From UBA5793 sp040255465 (GTDB lineage Bacteria; Planctomycetota; Phycisphaerae; Phycisphaerales; UBA5793): 64,000 nucleotides of DNA. The notes beneath the pieces were generated by a model. The model was given only the letters and a program-made list of their open reading frames with translations, had not been told where the DNA came from and ran no database searches. Positions 42,001 to 51,327 of this stretch are shown in pieces. The position numbers and the translations under genes are program-made. The stretch is from assembly GCA_040255465.1 (NCBI GenBank), contig JBDZVA010000008.1, positions 1 through 64,000 on the forward strand, read 5' to 3'. How positions within the stretch are numbered: the stretch's first letter is position 1; each line of letters starts with the position of its first letter.

Positions 42001-43197
42001 GTTGAAGACTCAGATGTGAGTGCGACGGTGCGCAGTGTCTCCCTGCCACTTGCGGTTCTGAGCGGTGGCGAGTACGACCCGCGCCAACTGGCAATCGATG
42101 CCGACTTCAGCGTGCCGCGCATCGCGCTCAAGCAGGGCGCGACTGACTTTTCGCTGGCGGACACGCTGCTCAAGATTGGCGGCAAGAATCTGGCTGAAGG
42201 GATCACGGCGCAACTCAAGAGCACGACGTCGGCTGCTTCGGGCGCGACATCCGGCGGGATCGATCTGCTTGGAGGCGTCAAGTCCGCCACCTCGAATCCG
42301 GATGACCGACGCTACAACGTGAGCGGGACGATGAAGGGCGTGCCGGTGGCGATGGTCGACGCTCTGGCGCAACTGGATGGCAAGCTGGTCGCGGCGCTGG
42401 GCCCGTCGATGGACATGAATCTGAACGTTGCCGACGCCTACGCCAGTGGTGGTTCGCTGGCGGCTTCGATCGTGACGCCGACCGGCACGCTGAATGTTCC
42501 CAAGGCCGAGCTGCGCGACAACACGCTGGTGATCGAGGCAGCCCATCCGCTTGCGGCATCGCTCGAAGTGACGCCGGAGATGTCGTCGACGCTTCTGGCC
42601 AATGTTAACCCGCTGCTCTACGACGTGCAGAAGAAGGCGGGGCCGATCGCGTTCAATGCTCCCAAGCTCGTCCTGCCGCTCGATGGCGATATTTCCAAAC
42701 TCGGCGGGGAATTCACGCTCGACTTGGGGCAACTCTATGTGCCGACGCAGGGCATTCTCGGCGAGTTCCTCGGCCAGCTCAAGCCCAAGACAGACAAGAC
42801 GCAGGTCGATCGTGTCGAGACGCTCATCCCGCCCATCACCGGGCGCATCAAAAAGGGCGTGCTCGAGTACGACAAGTTTGTCATGCAGTCGCAGTCGTTT
42901 GAGATCTCCACGAGTGGAAAGGTGGATCTTGTCAACCGCAAGCTTGACCTGCTTGCGTCGGTGCCGTTGATCGGCTGGAAGAGTGTGTTCGCGGATATGA
43001 CAAAGATCGCGCCGCCGCTGCTGACGGATATTCCTCTCAACGTGCCGTTCTATCTCGTCGTGCGCGGCCCGATCGACAAGCCGGAGATCAAGCCGGACCC
43101 CAAGGGCGCACAGCGCGTGGCCAACGAGTTCTTCAAGAACTTCGGGGGGAATCTGATCGACAACGCGCTGGACAACCTGTTCAAGCCGAAGAAGTAG
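39058..43197 (+). CDS. large AsmA-like/inner-membrane-anchored periplasmic protein
   Basis: A 1379-residue protein with one N-terminal membrane helix (residues about 18-38, FAAVVLVVLAALW) and a very long beta-rich periplasmic part made of Ala/Thr/Ser/Asp-rich strands. N-terminal pattern (SLNLTWSGDQAIGGLRIRDAQ) and the C-terminal stretch (SFEISTSGKVDLVNRKLDLLA) are those of AsmA/DUF3971-type proteins, bridge-like lipid-transport or membrane-assembly proteins that span the envelope. GGGGAG lies four bases before ATG 39058; an in-frame GTG at 39046 is less likely. It follows guaB by 68 bases and converges with the Nif3-family gene. Confidence 0.75.
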   Translation: MGRSEDSLERQPRRWKRWVAIAFAAVVLVVLAALWQLPWLLGTSAGRSYVASKLSTEAMRFSIDSLNLTWSGDQAIGGLRIRDAQDREVADVSAAFKGSLWSWAQGSRDFGTVALSGRVTVYESPTKDETKGGGTKPAPTGKAEDLSDIIIPDGVKAALELKDVNVKYVPLPGSSQPSMAVRDVQGKFAIDGRSPVTLNLGGATEIGSTKGSFQIDASVSDFAAANGALQVERTRMTAEVKGENLPVPIIEQMIGESGRLSAMLGESVSLTISAAGGMNGGDATLTASAPRANAEIAAAVDAQRRLSVTTGKMRLTADQRSLEAALGVDALAGLSLTQKTTATLDIQTLTIQLPTGDKPLDLATARIDATLAVDAASLKTGREDVTAADIRNFGVRITSDDPTKEITLTSTAELTSYLAEPARQASAPISAQITLLRAFKGDGAWSSETLGLAGLVRTQSVPTSLIDSLAGAGGWVVDAVGPELSQVVLSAGSPPADAQVTWLTMSAASAQGSVKASVRLAEGRLESMKDQPIEAELTVSPALRDRLAAMVAESAPEVHLEEGGRATVRITSFNATLPTEANADTWKSAAAQGSVVLLNGRGTYTATAAESETPTAPKRYDVDNLAIDFRTETLSQKVTADIKAAIKQNGVPLNVNGRSEVANALDASTRTITFETTDMPVPLELINAWASDQAALVTETFGGPIRLTLNAMQFSAGISANAKLRGERSDLLLTYAVQNEQPLFELRGTQRATPALVEALLGPEPAAALAEPADLTFVMSMPAKAAAGAVFKDWPLKLDASTPRAVLTGISGVPGAITAVNVKLKADWAAGLNGLGKYALTGQISDGKNAIASITSDLRYTIGGDWMKSRGRIAATDINVTAIENTLALEPGLLSAWLGGKGGVEVGSVTDSHGELTDDLLVSAKFDQASARIAGRLQDDRLVVNTPGTLAAHVDRTRLAKFLNEWTGAAASPAPATQWAAVEDSDVSATVRSVSLPLAVLSGGEYDPRQLAIDADFSVPRIALKQGATDFSLADTLLKIGGKNLAEGITAQLKSTTSAASGATSGGIDLLGGVKSATSNPDDRRYNVSGTMKGVPVAMVDALAQLDGKLVAALGPSMDMNLNVADAYASGGSLAASIVTPTGTLNVPKAELRDNTLVIEAAHPLAASLEVTPEMSSTLLANVNPLLYDVQKKAGPIAFNAPKLVLPLDGDISKLGGEFTLDLGQLYVPTQGILGEFLGQLKPKTDKTQVDRVETLIPPITGRIKKGVLEYDKFVMQSQSFEISTSGKVDLVNRKLDLLASVPLIGWKSVFADMTKIAPPLLTDIPLNVPFYLVVRGPIDKPEIKPDPKGAQRVANEFFKNFGGNLIDNALDNLFKPKK

Positions 43198-43210
43198 CGC
43201 CGCGTTGCGG

Positions 43211-44326
43211 TCAGATGATCTCGAAGAAAGTGCGATCGGCGCTGGCGACGATGATCTCGACGGAGTCGAGTCGTTCGGTGAGGCGCTGGCCGAGAATAGG
43301 CAGAAAGCCGCGCTCGCTGTTGGCGTGCCCGGTGAGGATCACGGCGCAGCCGCGCGTCCACGCGCTCAAGGCGGTGTGGTACGTGAGTTCACCGGTGATG
43401 AACAGCTCACATTCCTGGGCGATCGCCGTCTCGACAAAGTCGCCGCCTGATCCGGGTACGACGGCAACCTGCCGCACGGCTTTGGCGGACTCCGTCGATT
43501 TCACCGCCGCGATTCCCAAGTGCTTCTTGACGCGCTCGGCCAGTTGACCAACGGTGGTGGGTTGGTCGAGGACGACCTTGCGACCGCCGCCGACGCCGGG
43601 CAGCGGTCGGGCCCGCAGCGGATAGACATCGACGGCCGGTGCTTCGTAGGGATGGAACTGACGGAGCGTGGAGATGAGCACGTGCAGGGCCGACGCCGGG
43701 CACACCATCTCGAGGCGATGTTCTTCGACGCGCTCGAATCGCTCCTTGGCGCCGACAGCGGGCGACGTCGTCGCATCGCCGCGGAAGGTTCCCGAGCCCT
43801 GCATGCTGAATGAGCAGTGGTCGTAATGGTCGATGCGGCCGGCGCCAGCGCTGGCCATGACATCGCGCAACCGATCGATGGCATTGGCGGGGGCGAACGT
43901 GACGACCTTGAGTTCCTGCGTGACCGGGAGTGATTCGGCGACCACCAGCGGTCGGCGATAGCCCTGTCCCACGGCGTCGGCGAGCCAATCCGTCATGCCG
44001 CCCGCCGCCGAGTCGAGCGCCGTATGGGGCGAGTAGATGGCCATGCCGGCCTTGATGGCCCGCAGGATGATGTCGCTCTTGGGATCCGCACCGACCAGCC
44101 GTTGAATCGGCTTGAACATGACCGGGTGATACGTGCAGATGAGATCGACGCGCTGCGCGATCGCTTCATTGAGGACTGCGGCGGTGAGGTCGATGGTGAG
44201 CAGCGCGCGTTTGATCGGTGCGTCACGTTGACCGACGAGCAGGCCCACGTTGTCCCACCGCTCGGCAAACGCCAGCGGCGCCATGGCCTCGATGGCGTTT
44301 TCGAAATCACGCACGAGAGCGGGCAC
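43211..44326 (-). CDS. Nif3-like dinuclear metal-centre protein
   Basis: A 371-residue protein of the Nif3/YqfO/DUF34 family with the central insert typical of the longer members. Metal ligands are visible: TYHPVMF and PHTALDS near the N-terminus, and GELTYHTAL, GHANSERG near the C-terminus (His/Glu). The family forms toroidal hexamers; roles in GTP cyclohydrolase I metal loading and cofactor metabolism have been proposed, but none is established. The usual HHP is YHP here. The stop of its overlapping upstream neighbour lies inside its start region. Confidence 0.9.
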   Translation of the reverse strand: MPALVRDFENAIEAMAPLAFAERWDNVGLLVGQRDAPIKRALLTIDLTAAVLNEAIAQRVDLICTYHPVMFKPIQRLVGADPKSDIILRAIKAGMAIYSPHTALDSAAGGMTDWLADAVGQGYRRPLVVAESLPVTQELKVVTFAPANAIDRLRDVMASAGAGRIDHYDHCSFSMQGSGTFRGDATTSPAVGAKERFERVEEHRLEMVCPASALHVLISTLRQFHPYEAPAVDVYPLRARPLPGVGGGRKVVLDQPTTVGQLAERVKKHLGIAAVKSTESAKAVRQVAVVPGSGGDFVETAIAQECELFITGELTYHTALSAWTRGCAVILTGHANSERGFLPILGQRLTERLDSVEIIVASADRTFFEII

Positions 44327-45728
44327 GATGAATCCTCCTCGTCCAGTCCAGCAGCAGCGCTGCCGCGATCGGAAGGTACGTTAGTCCCCACCCCCAGACT
44401 GGAACAGTCCAGTTCACGACGTCGCCGAGCACGACATAGCCCCAGGGCAGCGTGAGCGAAGCCATCCACAACGCCGGGCTCGCCGAAAGCGGAAGCAGCG
44501 CGAGCGACCAGAGGAGGTACCACGGATGGGCCGCAGGAGAGCACAACAGAGCGGCGAAGAGCACGGCCCGGGCGGTCTGGTATCGATCAATCTGCAAGGA
44601 CCACAGCAGCCACGCTACGGCGGCGAGCAGCGCCAGGCAGATGAGCCGGGCGGCGTCCAGGCCAACGCCCAACTTGAGCAGCGGCTCATAAACGGCGCCG
44701 TGGAACGCCCAGTCATGCACGAATCGATTGACCGTCTCGAGCAGACGATGCATCGCCGCAGAACCGGGCCAAATCCCTACGCTGGCGTAGAGCAGAGTGG
44801 AGGCCACGGCGCCGATCAGGATCGCGCGCCACCAGTCTGCCGCTCGCTCATGTCGAAGCAGCACGGCGGCCAGCGGGAGGGCGACCGGCTTGACGGCGCC
44901 GGCTGCGGCCAGCACGGGCGACCATCTCTCTGTCACCGCGCGCGCGCCGTCGTAGAGCAGCAGCGTTGCGAACATCAGCGCGATGCCGAGGATGTCCTGG
45001 TGACCTGAGCCGGCGAACTCACTGATGGCCAGCGGATGCCAGGCATAGGCGATCGCCCACCATGGATTGCTGCCGCGCCTCGCCAGCAGCAAGAGAAGCA
45101 TGACGATCACCAGCATATCGACCGCACTGAAAGACAGACGCAACAGGCGTGCGGAGGAATCGATACTGCTAGCGATCGATCTGGTGGCAAGGGTGAAGGC
45201 TGCAAAGCACCACTGGCTTGTTGGCAGGTAGATCGTGACGAGTTCGGGGTTGTTGATGCGCGCGGCGAGTTCGGCTTCGCCTTCGAACCGAGGCGCGCTC
45301 GGATCGATTTCCGCCGGCGCGACGAGGTAGGGGTTGTGTCCTGCCGCGAGGGCGCGGCCATCAAAGAGGTATCGCCAGAGATCATCGCTGAGTGAGCCGT
45401 CATGTGTGGTGACAACGATGAGCCGCGCAAGGATAGCGACGGACAGGATGACCCACGCTGGCCTGATGCTCCAGGGCGTGGCTTTGGACAGCGTGCACCG
45501 CTTCGTGGGCAGTGCGCGGAGAATGGCGGTGAGCGCCAACCACAGCGCAGCGCTGCCGATCCAGTAGGGCCGCAGCGAACGGACGTTTGCCGCCCCGGCT
45601 TGCGGTGTCGGGTCGCGCGAGATCGTGACCCAGTGCAGCGCAATGCTGAACGCGATCGTCAAAAGAGCCGCGATGCCGATCATCCATGCGAGACGGCTCG
45701 TCTGGCGGGACGACGCGTTCGCGGGCAT
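44307..45728 (-). CDS. membrane glycosyltransferase (GT-C, GT87/mannosyltransferase-like)
   Basis: A 473-residue integral membrane protein with about eleven to twelve helices. The first large loop carries a D-D-type motif (DGSLSDDLWRYLFDGRALAAGHNPY), as in polyprenol-phosphate-linked mannosyl- and GT87 transferases, followed by YLPTSQWCFAA. Such enzymes add sugars from a lipid-linked donor on the outer face of the membrane. Acceptor and sugar are unknown. The ATG at 45728 overlaps the stop of the zinc-ribbon gene in TGATG, and its own end overlaps the Nif3-family start by 20 bases. Confidence 0.75.
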   Translation of the reverse strand: MPANASSRQTSRLAWMIGIAALLTIAFSIALHWVTISRDPTPQAGAANVRSLRPYWIGSAALWLALTAILRALPTKRCTLSKATPWSIRPAWVILSVAILARLIVVTTHDGSLSDDLWRYLFDGRALAAGHNPYLVAPAEIDPSAPRFEGEAELAARINNPELVTIYLPTSQWCFAAFTLATRSIASSIDSSARLLRLSFSAVDMLVIVMLLLLLARRGSNPWWAIAYAWHPLAISEFAGSGHQDILGIALMFATLLLYDGARAVTERWSPVLAAAGAVKPVALPLAAVLLRHERAADWWRAILIGAVASTLLYASVGIWPGSAAMHRLLETVNRFVHDWAFHGAVYEPLLKLGVGLDAARLICLALLAAVAWLLWSLQIDRYQTARAVLFAALLCSPAAHPWYLLWSLALLPLSASPALWMASLTLPWGYVVLGDVVNWTVPVWGWGLTYLPIAAALLLDWTRRIHRARSRA

Positions 45729-46267
45729 CACGTCATCATCCCCACGTGAAGCATGCCGCTGGCGGAAACCAGGACAATGATCAACAGGCCGATGATGACG
45801 ATCAGAACGGCATTGGTGGCGACGAGCAGCAGCGTCATGCCCGTCACATACACGAAGCGATCGAATCGAGTCCGCGGCCGCTCGAACGATTTGCGGTGCA
45901 GGTCGCGAGCCCACTCAACGGTGGCGAGCACGACGAGCACCGCCGCAACGGGAAACGTGAGCCAGTTGACCGGCGGGCCGAAAATCAGACCCACGAGGAG
46001 CAGGCCGGCGATGGTGAGCCCCGGCCCGATTGCCGCAAGAACGCGGTTGGGTGGCCGCACACCGGCGAGCCGCTGGGCGTGCTGGAGTGCGAGTTCATCG
46101 ACGGTCCATGCCCGACCGCACTCAGGGCAGCGCTGCTGGGGGGCTTCAAGCGTGCCGCTCAGGTCGTAGCCGCAGCCCGGGCACGTCGGTTGAACCGGAC
46201 CGTCGGCGATCTTCGCCCGCACGTCGGACTCTTCATCCTGGTCAAACTCTTCAGGATCTTCGGCCAC
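45728..46267 (-). CDS. zinc-ribbon membrane protein of unknown function
   Basis: A 179-residue protein with a zinc ribbon (CPGCGYDLSG...CPECGRAW) at about residues 25-52, followed by an acidic-to-neutral linker and three to four transmembrane helices in the C-terminal half. The start is set at the GTG 46267, 28 bases after the HAD stop, because the longer open frame overlaps that gene. Similar CPxCxYDLxG proteins are common in planctomycetes; their role is unknown. Coupled to the glycosyltransferase gene by TGATG. Confidence 0.65.
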   Translation of the reverse strand: MAEDPEEFDQDEESDVRAKIADGPVQPTCPGCGYDLSGTLEAPQQRCPECGRAWTVDELALQHAQRLAGVRPPNRVLAAIGPGLTIAGLLLVGLIFGPPVNWLTFPVAAVLVVLATVEWARDLHRKSFERPRTRFDRFVYVTGMTLLLVATNAVLIVIIGLLIIVLVSASGMLHVGMMT

Positions 46268-46295
46268 GGCGAATCGTAGGGAGGGGTCGTCGCTC

Positions 46296-46964
46296 TTACG
46301 CCAGATCGAGTTGGCGCAGGTGTGATTCGATCTGCGGTGCGGTGTCGATGCGGTAGTCGATCTGGCGCGCGATCCATCCGGCATGGCGGGCGGCGGCGAT
46401 GTTCTCTTCGAGGTCATCGAAGAAGAGGATGCTGGCCGGCGGGACGTTCATTGCTTTTTCGAACGCGGAGTAGATGGCCGGGTCGGGCTTGGCGAATCCC
46501 ATGAGGTGTGAAGCAAAGCGGTGCCGGATGAGGCGCACGACGGGGAACTCCGGCTCGCCGGGGCGGGACTGGCCATCTGCTTCGTGCGCCAGGCGCACCC
46601 AATGGCCGTGATTGGTGTTGGAGAGGCAGGCGGTGGGCATGCCGGTCGCGTTGAGTCGCGCGAGCAGATTCGAGACATCGGGGTAGTCCTCGATGGTCCA
46701 CGCATCATGCACACGAGTGATTTCCTCGGGGCTGTAGAGACCTTCCATCAATTCAGAGATCTGCCGTGCGTAGGAATCGCAGTCGATGCGGCCAATGCCA
46801 TACTGCCGGGTGATCTCCCGTCTTGCGGGGCGGTTTCGCTCCCAGGCCTCATTGGATCGCACGTCCATGCCGATCCGTGCGCAGGCCTCTTCCCACGTGC
46901 GGCAGATGCGCACGAGGACGCCACCGAGGTCAAAGCAGACCAGTTGGATGGGTTGGCAGCTCAC
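46296..46964 (-). CDS. HAD-superfamily hydrolase
   Basis: A 222-residue cytoplasmic HAD protein. Motif I is CFDLGGVLV with the nucleophile D12 and Gly at the usual second Asp, motif II CLSNTN, motif III FAKPDPAIYSAF with the Lys, and motif IV FFDDLEENIAAA. Alpha-helical cap of class I. The D-x-G form occurs in phosphatases and dehalogenase-like enzymes; the substrate is unknown. Its ATG overlaps the aminotransferase stop by four bases (46961-46964), so the two are coupled and may act in one sugar-nucleotide path. Confidence 0.88.
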   Translation of the reverse strand: MSCQPIQLVCFDLGGVLVRICRTWEEACARIGMDVRSNEAWERNRPARREITRQYGIGRIDCDSYARQISELMEGLYSPEEITRVHDAWTIEDYPDVSNLLARLNATGMPTACLSNTNHGHWVRLAHEADGQSRPGEPEFPVVRLIRHRFASHLMGFAKPDPAIYSAFEKAMNVPPASILFFDDLEENIAAARHAGWIARQIDYRIDTAPQIESHLRQLDLA

Positions 46965-48163
46965 GAGGCGCGGTCGATGGTGAACTTCTCGCGCTGGATC
47001 ATGACTTCGAGTGTCTGGCAGACGAGGTCGATCTCGCGTTCGCGCAGTCGGGTGTGGAAGGGCAGAGCAATGGTGCGCTGGGCGACCGACTCCGTGATGG
47101 GGAAATCGCCGTCGCTGTATCCGAACTGGCGCATGTAGAAGGGCTGGAGATGGATTGGCGGGAAGTAGTTGCTCACGCCGACTTCGTGGCGGCGCATGCC
47201 CGCGAGGATGCGATCGCGGTTCTCGGCGGTGAATTCGCTGCTGAGGCGGACGACGAAGACGAACCAGCTCATGGTGGTTTCAGGGTCGACGGTGGGGAGG
47301 ATGATGTCGGGCATGCCCATCAGGCGCGACATGTACTTGCTTGCGACGCCGTTGCGCAGTTCGAGAATCTCATCGAGCCGCTTGCACTGCGCAACGCCGA
47401 GCGCGGCGTGAATTTCGCTGAGGCGATAGTTGTAGCCGAGGCGCTCGTGCATGAGCCACGAGCCAGGGGCCTGCCATGCGGGCTCGGCGGGGTCGATCGG
47501 GTCGACGGGTCGCCCTTGGTTTCGCATCGATCGGCAGAGGTTGGCGATGCGCTCGTCGTCGGTGACGATCATGCCGCCTTCGCCGCAGGTGATCTGCTTG
47601 TTGGGGTAGAAGGCGAATACGCCGAGGCGACCGAAGCTCCCGATGGGGCGGCCGCGGTGCGTTCCGCCGAACCCTTCGCAGGAATCCTCGATGAGGGGAA
47701 TCTCGTGCTTCTGGCAGAGGTTGGCCAGTTCGATCATGTGCGACGGGTTGCCGAAGGCCTCGACTCCAAGCACGGCCTTGGTGCGTGGCGTGATGGCTGC
47801 TTCAACCTGACTGGGGTCGAGATTCAGGGTGCGGGGATTGATGTCCACGAAGACGGGTTTGGCGCCGACGTACAAAATGGCGTTGGACGAAGCGACGAAG
47901 GAGAAGGGCGTGGTGATGACTTCATCGCCGGGTTTGATGCCCAGCGCCAGCAAGCCGAGATGCAGACCACACGTGCCGCTGGACACGGCGACGGCGTATC
48001 GCGTGTCGGCGCGGGCGGCAACGAGGGCTTCGAACTGCTCCTGCATCGGCCCGATGCTCAGGCGGCCGGACTTGAGTGTCTGCACCACGTGATCGATTTC
48101 CAACGCCGTGATGTCCGGTCTGCTGAGCGGGATGTCCTGGCCGTTGCTCATGAGCGATTCCAT
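46961..48163 (-). CDS. DegT/DnrJ/EryC1-type sugar aminotransferase
   Basis: A 400-residue PLP enzyme that makes amino sugars from nucleotide-linked ketosugars. Family marks are PLSRPDITALEIDHV at the N-terminus, SSGTCGLHLGLLALG, IIEDSCEGFGG-like IEDSCEGFGGTHRG, and the PLP lysine in YPNKQITCGEGGMI. The C-terminal part includes NYRLSEIHAALG. It probably serves surface glycan synthesis; the exact sugar is unknown. It overlaps the HAD gene. Confidence 0.92.
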   Translation of the reverse strand: MESLMSNGQDIPLSRPDITALEIDHVVQTLKSGRLSIGPMQEQFEALVAARADTRYAVAVSSGTCGLHLGLLALGIKPGDEVITTPFSFVASSNAILYVGAKPVFVDINPRTLNLDPSQVEAAITPRTKAVLGVEAFGNPSHMIELANLCQKHEIPLIEDSCEGFGGTHRGRPIGSFGRLGVFAFYPNKQITCGEGGMIVTDDERIANLCRSMRNQGRPVDPIDPAEPAWQAPGSWLMHERLGYNYRLSEIHAALGVAQCKRLDEILELRNGVASKYMSRLMGMPDIILPTVDPETTMSWFVFVVRLSSEFTAENRDRILAGMRRHEVGVSNYFPPIHLQPFYMRQFGYSDGDFPITESVAQRTIALPFHTRLREREIDLVCQTLEVMIQREKFTIDRAS

Positions 48164-48175
48164 CTTCCTTGATGT

Positions 48176-49696
48176 TCATCGGTCGGCGGTATTCGAGAGG
48201 TCGCTGAGGATAGCCGCCAGCGCCGGACCCTGCTGACCGGTGCGCCGCAGGTAGAGCCACGCGGCCTGAACTTCGGCGGCGGCGGTGACGGACCCGCCGC
48301 CGCGGAACACGAGACTCAGGCGGTAGAGGTCATCCTCGGTCAACGCATCGGCATAGCGGGCCCTGATGATCAGCGTCAACGATTGCGCTCGCGTCGAGTC
48401 CCATTCATCGATGCCATCGATCAGTTGCAGTGCCGTGGGCGAGGCGGCGGTCAGAGCGCCGGAAAGAATGCTCTCGATGGTGAGCAGGCGCTGGCGTGAG
48501 CGGGCCAGATCAAGGACGCTCCGCAGCGCGGCCGCATCGATCTTGAGAAGCTCGGCGCTGGCCAGTCGGGCGAGTTCAAGGCGGTCGTTGCGCGCGCCGC
48601 CCTCTTCCAGCGTGTCGGCGATCATCGCCGAGTAGATCGGTTCGGCCAACTCCGGGGGAAGCGTCTTGGCGTGCTCAAGCACCCACGCCGTGCTGGGCGG
48701 GTGATGGAGACCGATCAGCGTCTGGCAGACCTCGACGCCGGGCTGATGGGTGGCGACGAGTCGCCCCGCTTTGCCCAGGTTCGCGAGCAATTCATTGGAG
48801 TCCTGGGAGGCTGGCGCAAACAGCGCCGCGTCCACCTGATCGGCGACTTCGAGCAGCATGAGGGTGAGTCGGACCTTGGCGCCGATGTTGGTTGCGTCGG
48901 CGTAGCGCCCTTGCCACTCGGCTGCGCCGGCGGCGGGGTCGAGCGCCAGCAGCGAGCGCAGAGCGATATCTTCCGTCCCCGGGCTCAGCTCGGTGCGGTC
49001 GAGTTGTTCGCGAATCCACGGGGCGGCGCCGCTGAGTTTCATGTAGGCCATGGTGCTGAGAATCTCGCGCAACGCCCCGTCGCGGAGCTGAGGCGGGAGG
49101 GAATCCATGGCCTTGAGCGGTTCATCGGTGTCTTCCGGATGGCCGAGGTGGCGCAGCGCCAGCGCGGCGTAGGTTCGTGTGCCGGGCAGCTTGCCATCCT
49201 TCATGAGCGTCTGCAGGGCGGCGACATCCACGGGCTGATCCATGCTGACCAGCACGAGCACCACGTAGACTCGCAAGTCTTCGGTGAGGTCGTCCCAGAT
49301 GAGAATCTCGCGCAGTTCGTCCGGGCCGATGAGTGCGTCGTTGCGCGCCTGAATGATCGCCATGGCGCGAAAGCGAGTGTCCTTGATCTGGCTCAGTTTC
49401 CACGGATCGATGTGACGAGTCTTGGAGAGTTCCGCCAGACCGAGCACGGCATTGGTCTGGATCGTCGGGTTCTTGACCTGGCTCAGTGAACTGAACAGCG
49501 GCTGCAGGTCCGGGTCGTTCAACTGTCGCAGACTGCTGAGGAAGAGGATGTGTTCGCCGGTGGAGCGAACCGTGGTGGCGCGGCGCATGATCCGGACCGC
49601 ATCATCGAATCGATCGTCTTCGGCGCGGGTGGCATGGGTCCACGAAAGGCCGATCGCAATGAGCAGGATGATTCGAAGAAGGGGAGAGCGGCGCAT
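48176..49696 (-). CDS. exported alpha-helical repeat protein of unknown function
   Basis: A 506-residue protein with a signal peptide (LLRIILLIAIGLSWTHA) and many HEAT-like helical pairs across its length (for example IQTNAVLGLAELSKT, YAALALRHLGH, LTLMLLEVADQV). No catalytic motif is visible. The start is the ATG at 49696; a TTG six codons upstream is less likely. Probably a scaffold in the envelope; the partner is unknown. The aminotransferase starts 12 bases after its stop. Confidence 0.7.
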   Translation of the reverse strand: MRRSPLLRIILLIAIGLSWTHATRAEDDRFDDAVRIMRRATTVRSTGEHILFLSSLRQLNDPDLQPLFSSLSQVKNPTIQTNAVLGLAELSKTRHIDPWKLSQIKDTRFRAMAIIQARNDALIGPDELREILIWDDLTEDLRVYVVLVLVSMDQPVDVAALQTLMKDGKLPGTRTYAALALRHLGHPEDTDEPLKAMDSLPPQLRDGALREILSTMAYMKLSGAAPWIREQLDRTELSPGTEDIALRSLLALDPAAGAAEWQGRYADATNIGAKVRLTLMLLEVADQVDAALFAPASQDSNELLANLGKAGRLVATHQPGVEVCQTLIGLHHPPSTAWVLEHAKTLPPELAEPIYSAMIADTLEEGGARNDRLELARLASAELLKIDAAALRSVLDLARSRQRLLTIESILSGALTAASPTALQLIDGIDEWDSTRAQSLTLIIRARYADALTEDDLYRLSLVFRGGGSVTAAAEVQAAWLYLRRTGQQGPALAAILSDLSNTADR

Positions 49697-49872
49697 CGAC
49701 AGGAGTCTATTCAAGTCTGGAGCGTCACGCGAACGAAAGTGGGCTCCGCCGGTGTCGCCTTGGGTCGTGAATCACGCGCGGCGTCGGCCGAAGGGGTGGC
49801 CGACGCCGCGGTCGGAGGGAGATGCCATGTTGTGGCCCCGTCGCCGCCCATTCGAGCGGCAAGGGCGATCGA

Positions 49873-51327
49873 TCAGCCATTGGGAGTCTTGCGTGCACGC
49901 GTCAGTGAGTTTCGCAGCGAATCAACGATGTAGCGAAGCGAGACGGGCGTATCGGATTCGCGGACGACAACGGAGGCGTTTTCGGCCAATTGTCGCTCAA
50001 TGCGCTGCGACGCGGTGACAATCGTGCTGTGGTTGGAGCGTCCCATCGCGCGGGCGATCTCGGGGAAACTCCGGGTGGTGAGTTTCCGCGCCAGGTAGGC
50101 CGTGACAGACCGGGCGAGAACCACGTCGCGATGCCGACTGTTTCCCGCCAGACGGCTGCACTCGACGCCGAATCGCTCCGCGACGGAGGACATGATCACC
50201 TCAACGCGAACATTGGGGCGCAATTCCTCCGCCTGCTCGCCAAACAAACGACTGACCAGGACCATGCCGACTTCGCCGGAGGCTTGCGATGGGGTCGCTT
50301 CGTCGGCGACGCCGCAGCCGATCATGGCCAGCGCCTCGAGTCGCGTCAGGGTGCCTTCGATCTCGCGCACCGACCCGATGCAGCGCTCCGCGAGCGATTC
50401 GACGGCGGCGGGATGAAACACCATCCCCTTTTCGAGCGCCCAGCGGGAGATGATCTGCCGCCGCGTCTCAATATCGGGCAGTTGGACTTCGACGACCATT
50501 CCCGAGAGCAGCCGGCTGACGAGCCTGGCGTGGAACTGCCTGATCTGGCGCGGATGTTCATCGCTGGCGAGGACGACCTTGGAGCCGACCAGCCCGATGG
50601 CGTCAAACGTCGCCAGGAATTCGTTTTGCGTGGCATTCTTGTTGGAGAGGAAGTGGATGTCGTCGATGGCGAGCAGATCGATCTCGCGGTACGGTCGGCG
50701 GAACGAGTCGAGATCGTTGGAGCGAACCGCGGCGATGAATTCATTGGTGAACTGTTCGCCGGTGACGTAACGGATGCGAACGTCAGGATTGCTCAGGCGG
50801 CAACGGCGGCAGATGCCTTGCAGCAGGTGGGTCTTGCCGAGGCCGCAGCCACCGTGGATGAAAAGTGGATTAAAAGTTGAGTGACCCTCGGCGATCGCGC
50901 ACGCCGCGCGATAGGCCATCTCGTTGCTGACGCCGACAACGAAGCGGTCGAGGTCAAAGCGCTCGTCAAAACGAGAACCCAGCCAACTGCTGGTTCGCCT
51001 GCGGCGTGGCAAATGGGGCGCCACGGGGGCTGGAGGCGACGGCAGGTCGGAGGCAAGCCCGGGAAACGCTTTGGGTTCGATGGTGACATTGAGGGGCAGA
51101 TCGGCGCCCGATGTGCGTGTGGCGGAATCGCGCAGATCTTCGCGGAAATGGCGCTGGATCCAGTCGGCGTGAAACCTTGTGGGGACGGTGATGTGCAGGC
51201 GATTGTCTTCCACCCGTAACTGGGCGGTCCGTTCGAACCAGAGGCCGAACTTGGTGGGCCCAAGTCGTTGTGCCAGATCTTCACACAGGCGCGCAGCCAT
51301 ACCGTTTGCCGCAGCGGTTGCAGCCAC
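49873..51327 (-). CDS. dnaA: chromosomal replication initiator DnaA
   Basis: A 484-residue initiator that opens the origin. Domain I is at the N-terminus (LGPTKFGLWFERTAQLRV), then a linker, the AAA+ domain III with Walker A GGCGLGKTHLLQ, Walker B LLAIDDIHFLSNK, sensor LASDEHPRQI, and domain IV with the DnaA-box-binding signature (TTRSFPEIARAMGRSNHSTIV). The start is the GTG at 51327, with AGAGGG just upstream. dnaN does not follow; the gene is next to a non-coding stretch rich in GTCCAC. Confidence 0.95.
   Translation of the reverse strand: MAATAAANGMAARLCEDLAQRLGPTKFGLWFERTAQLRVEDNRLHITVPTRFHADWIQRHFREDLRDSATRTSGADLPLNVTIEPKAFPGLASDLPSPPAPVAPHLPRRRRTSSWLGSRFDERFDLDRFVVGVSNEMAYRAACAIAEGHSTFNPLFIHGGCGLGKTHLLQGICRRCRLSNPDVRIRYVTGEQFTNEFIAAVRSNDLDSFRRPYREIDLLAIDDIHFLSNKNATQNEFLATFDAIGLVGSKVVLASDEHPRQIRQFHARLVSRLLSGMVVEVQLPDIETRRQIISRWALEKGMVFHPAAVESLAERCIGSVREIEGTLTRLEALAMIGCGVADEATPSQASGEVGMVLVSRLFGEQAEELRPNVRVEVIMSSVAERFGVECSRLAGNSRHRDVVLARSVTAYLARKLTTRSFPEIARAMGRSNHSTIVTASQRIERQLAENASVVVRESDTPVSLRYIVDSLRNSLTRARKTPNG

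Noticed and set aside
46823..48172. 449-codon + strand open frame
   Set aside because: Antisense to the DegT-type aminotransferase, which has the PLP-lysine motif.
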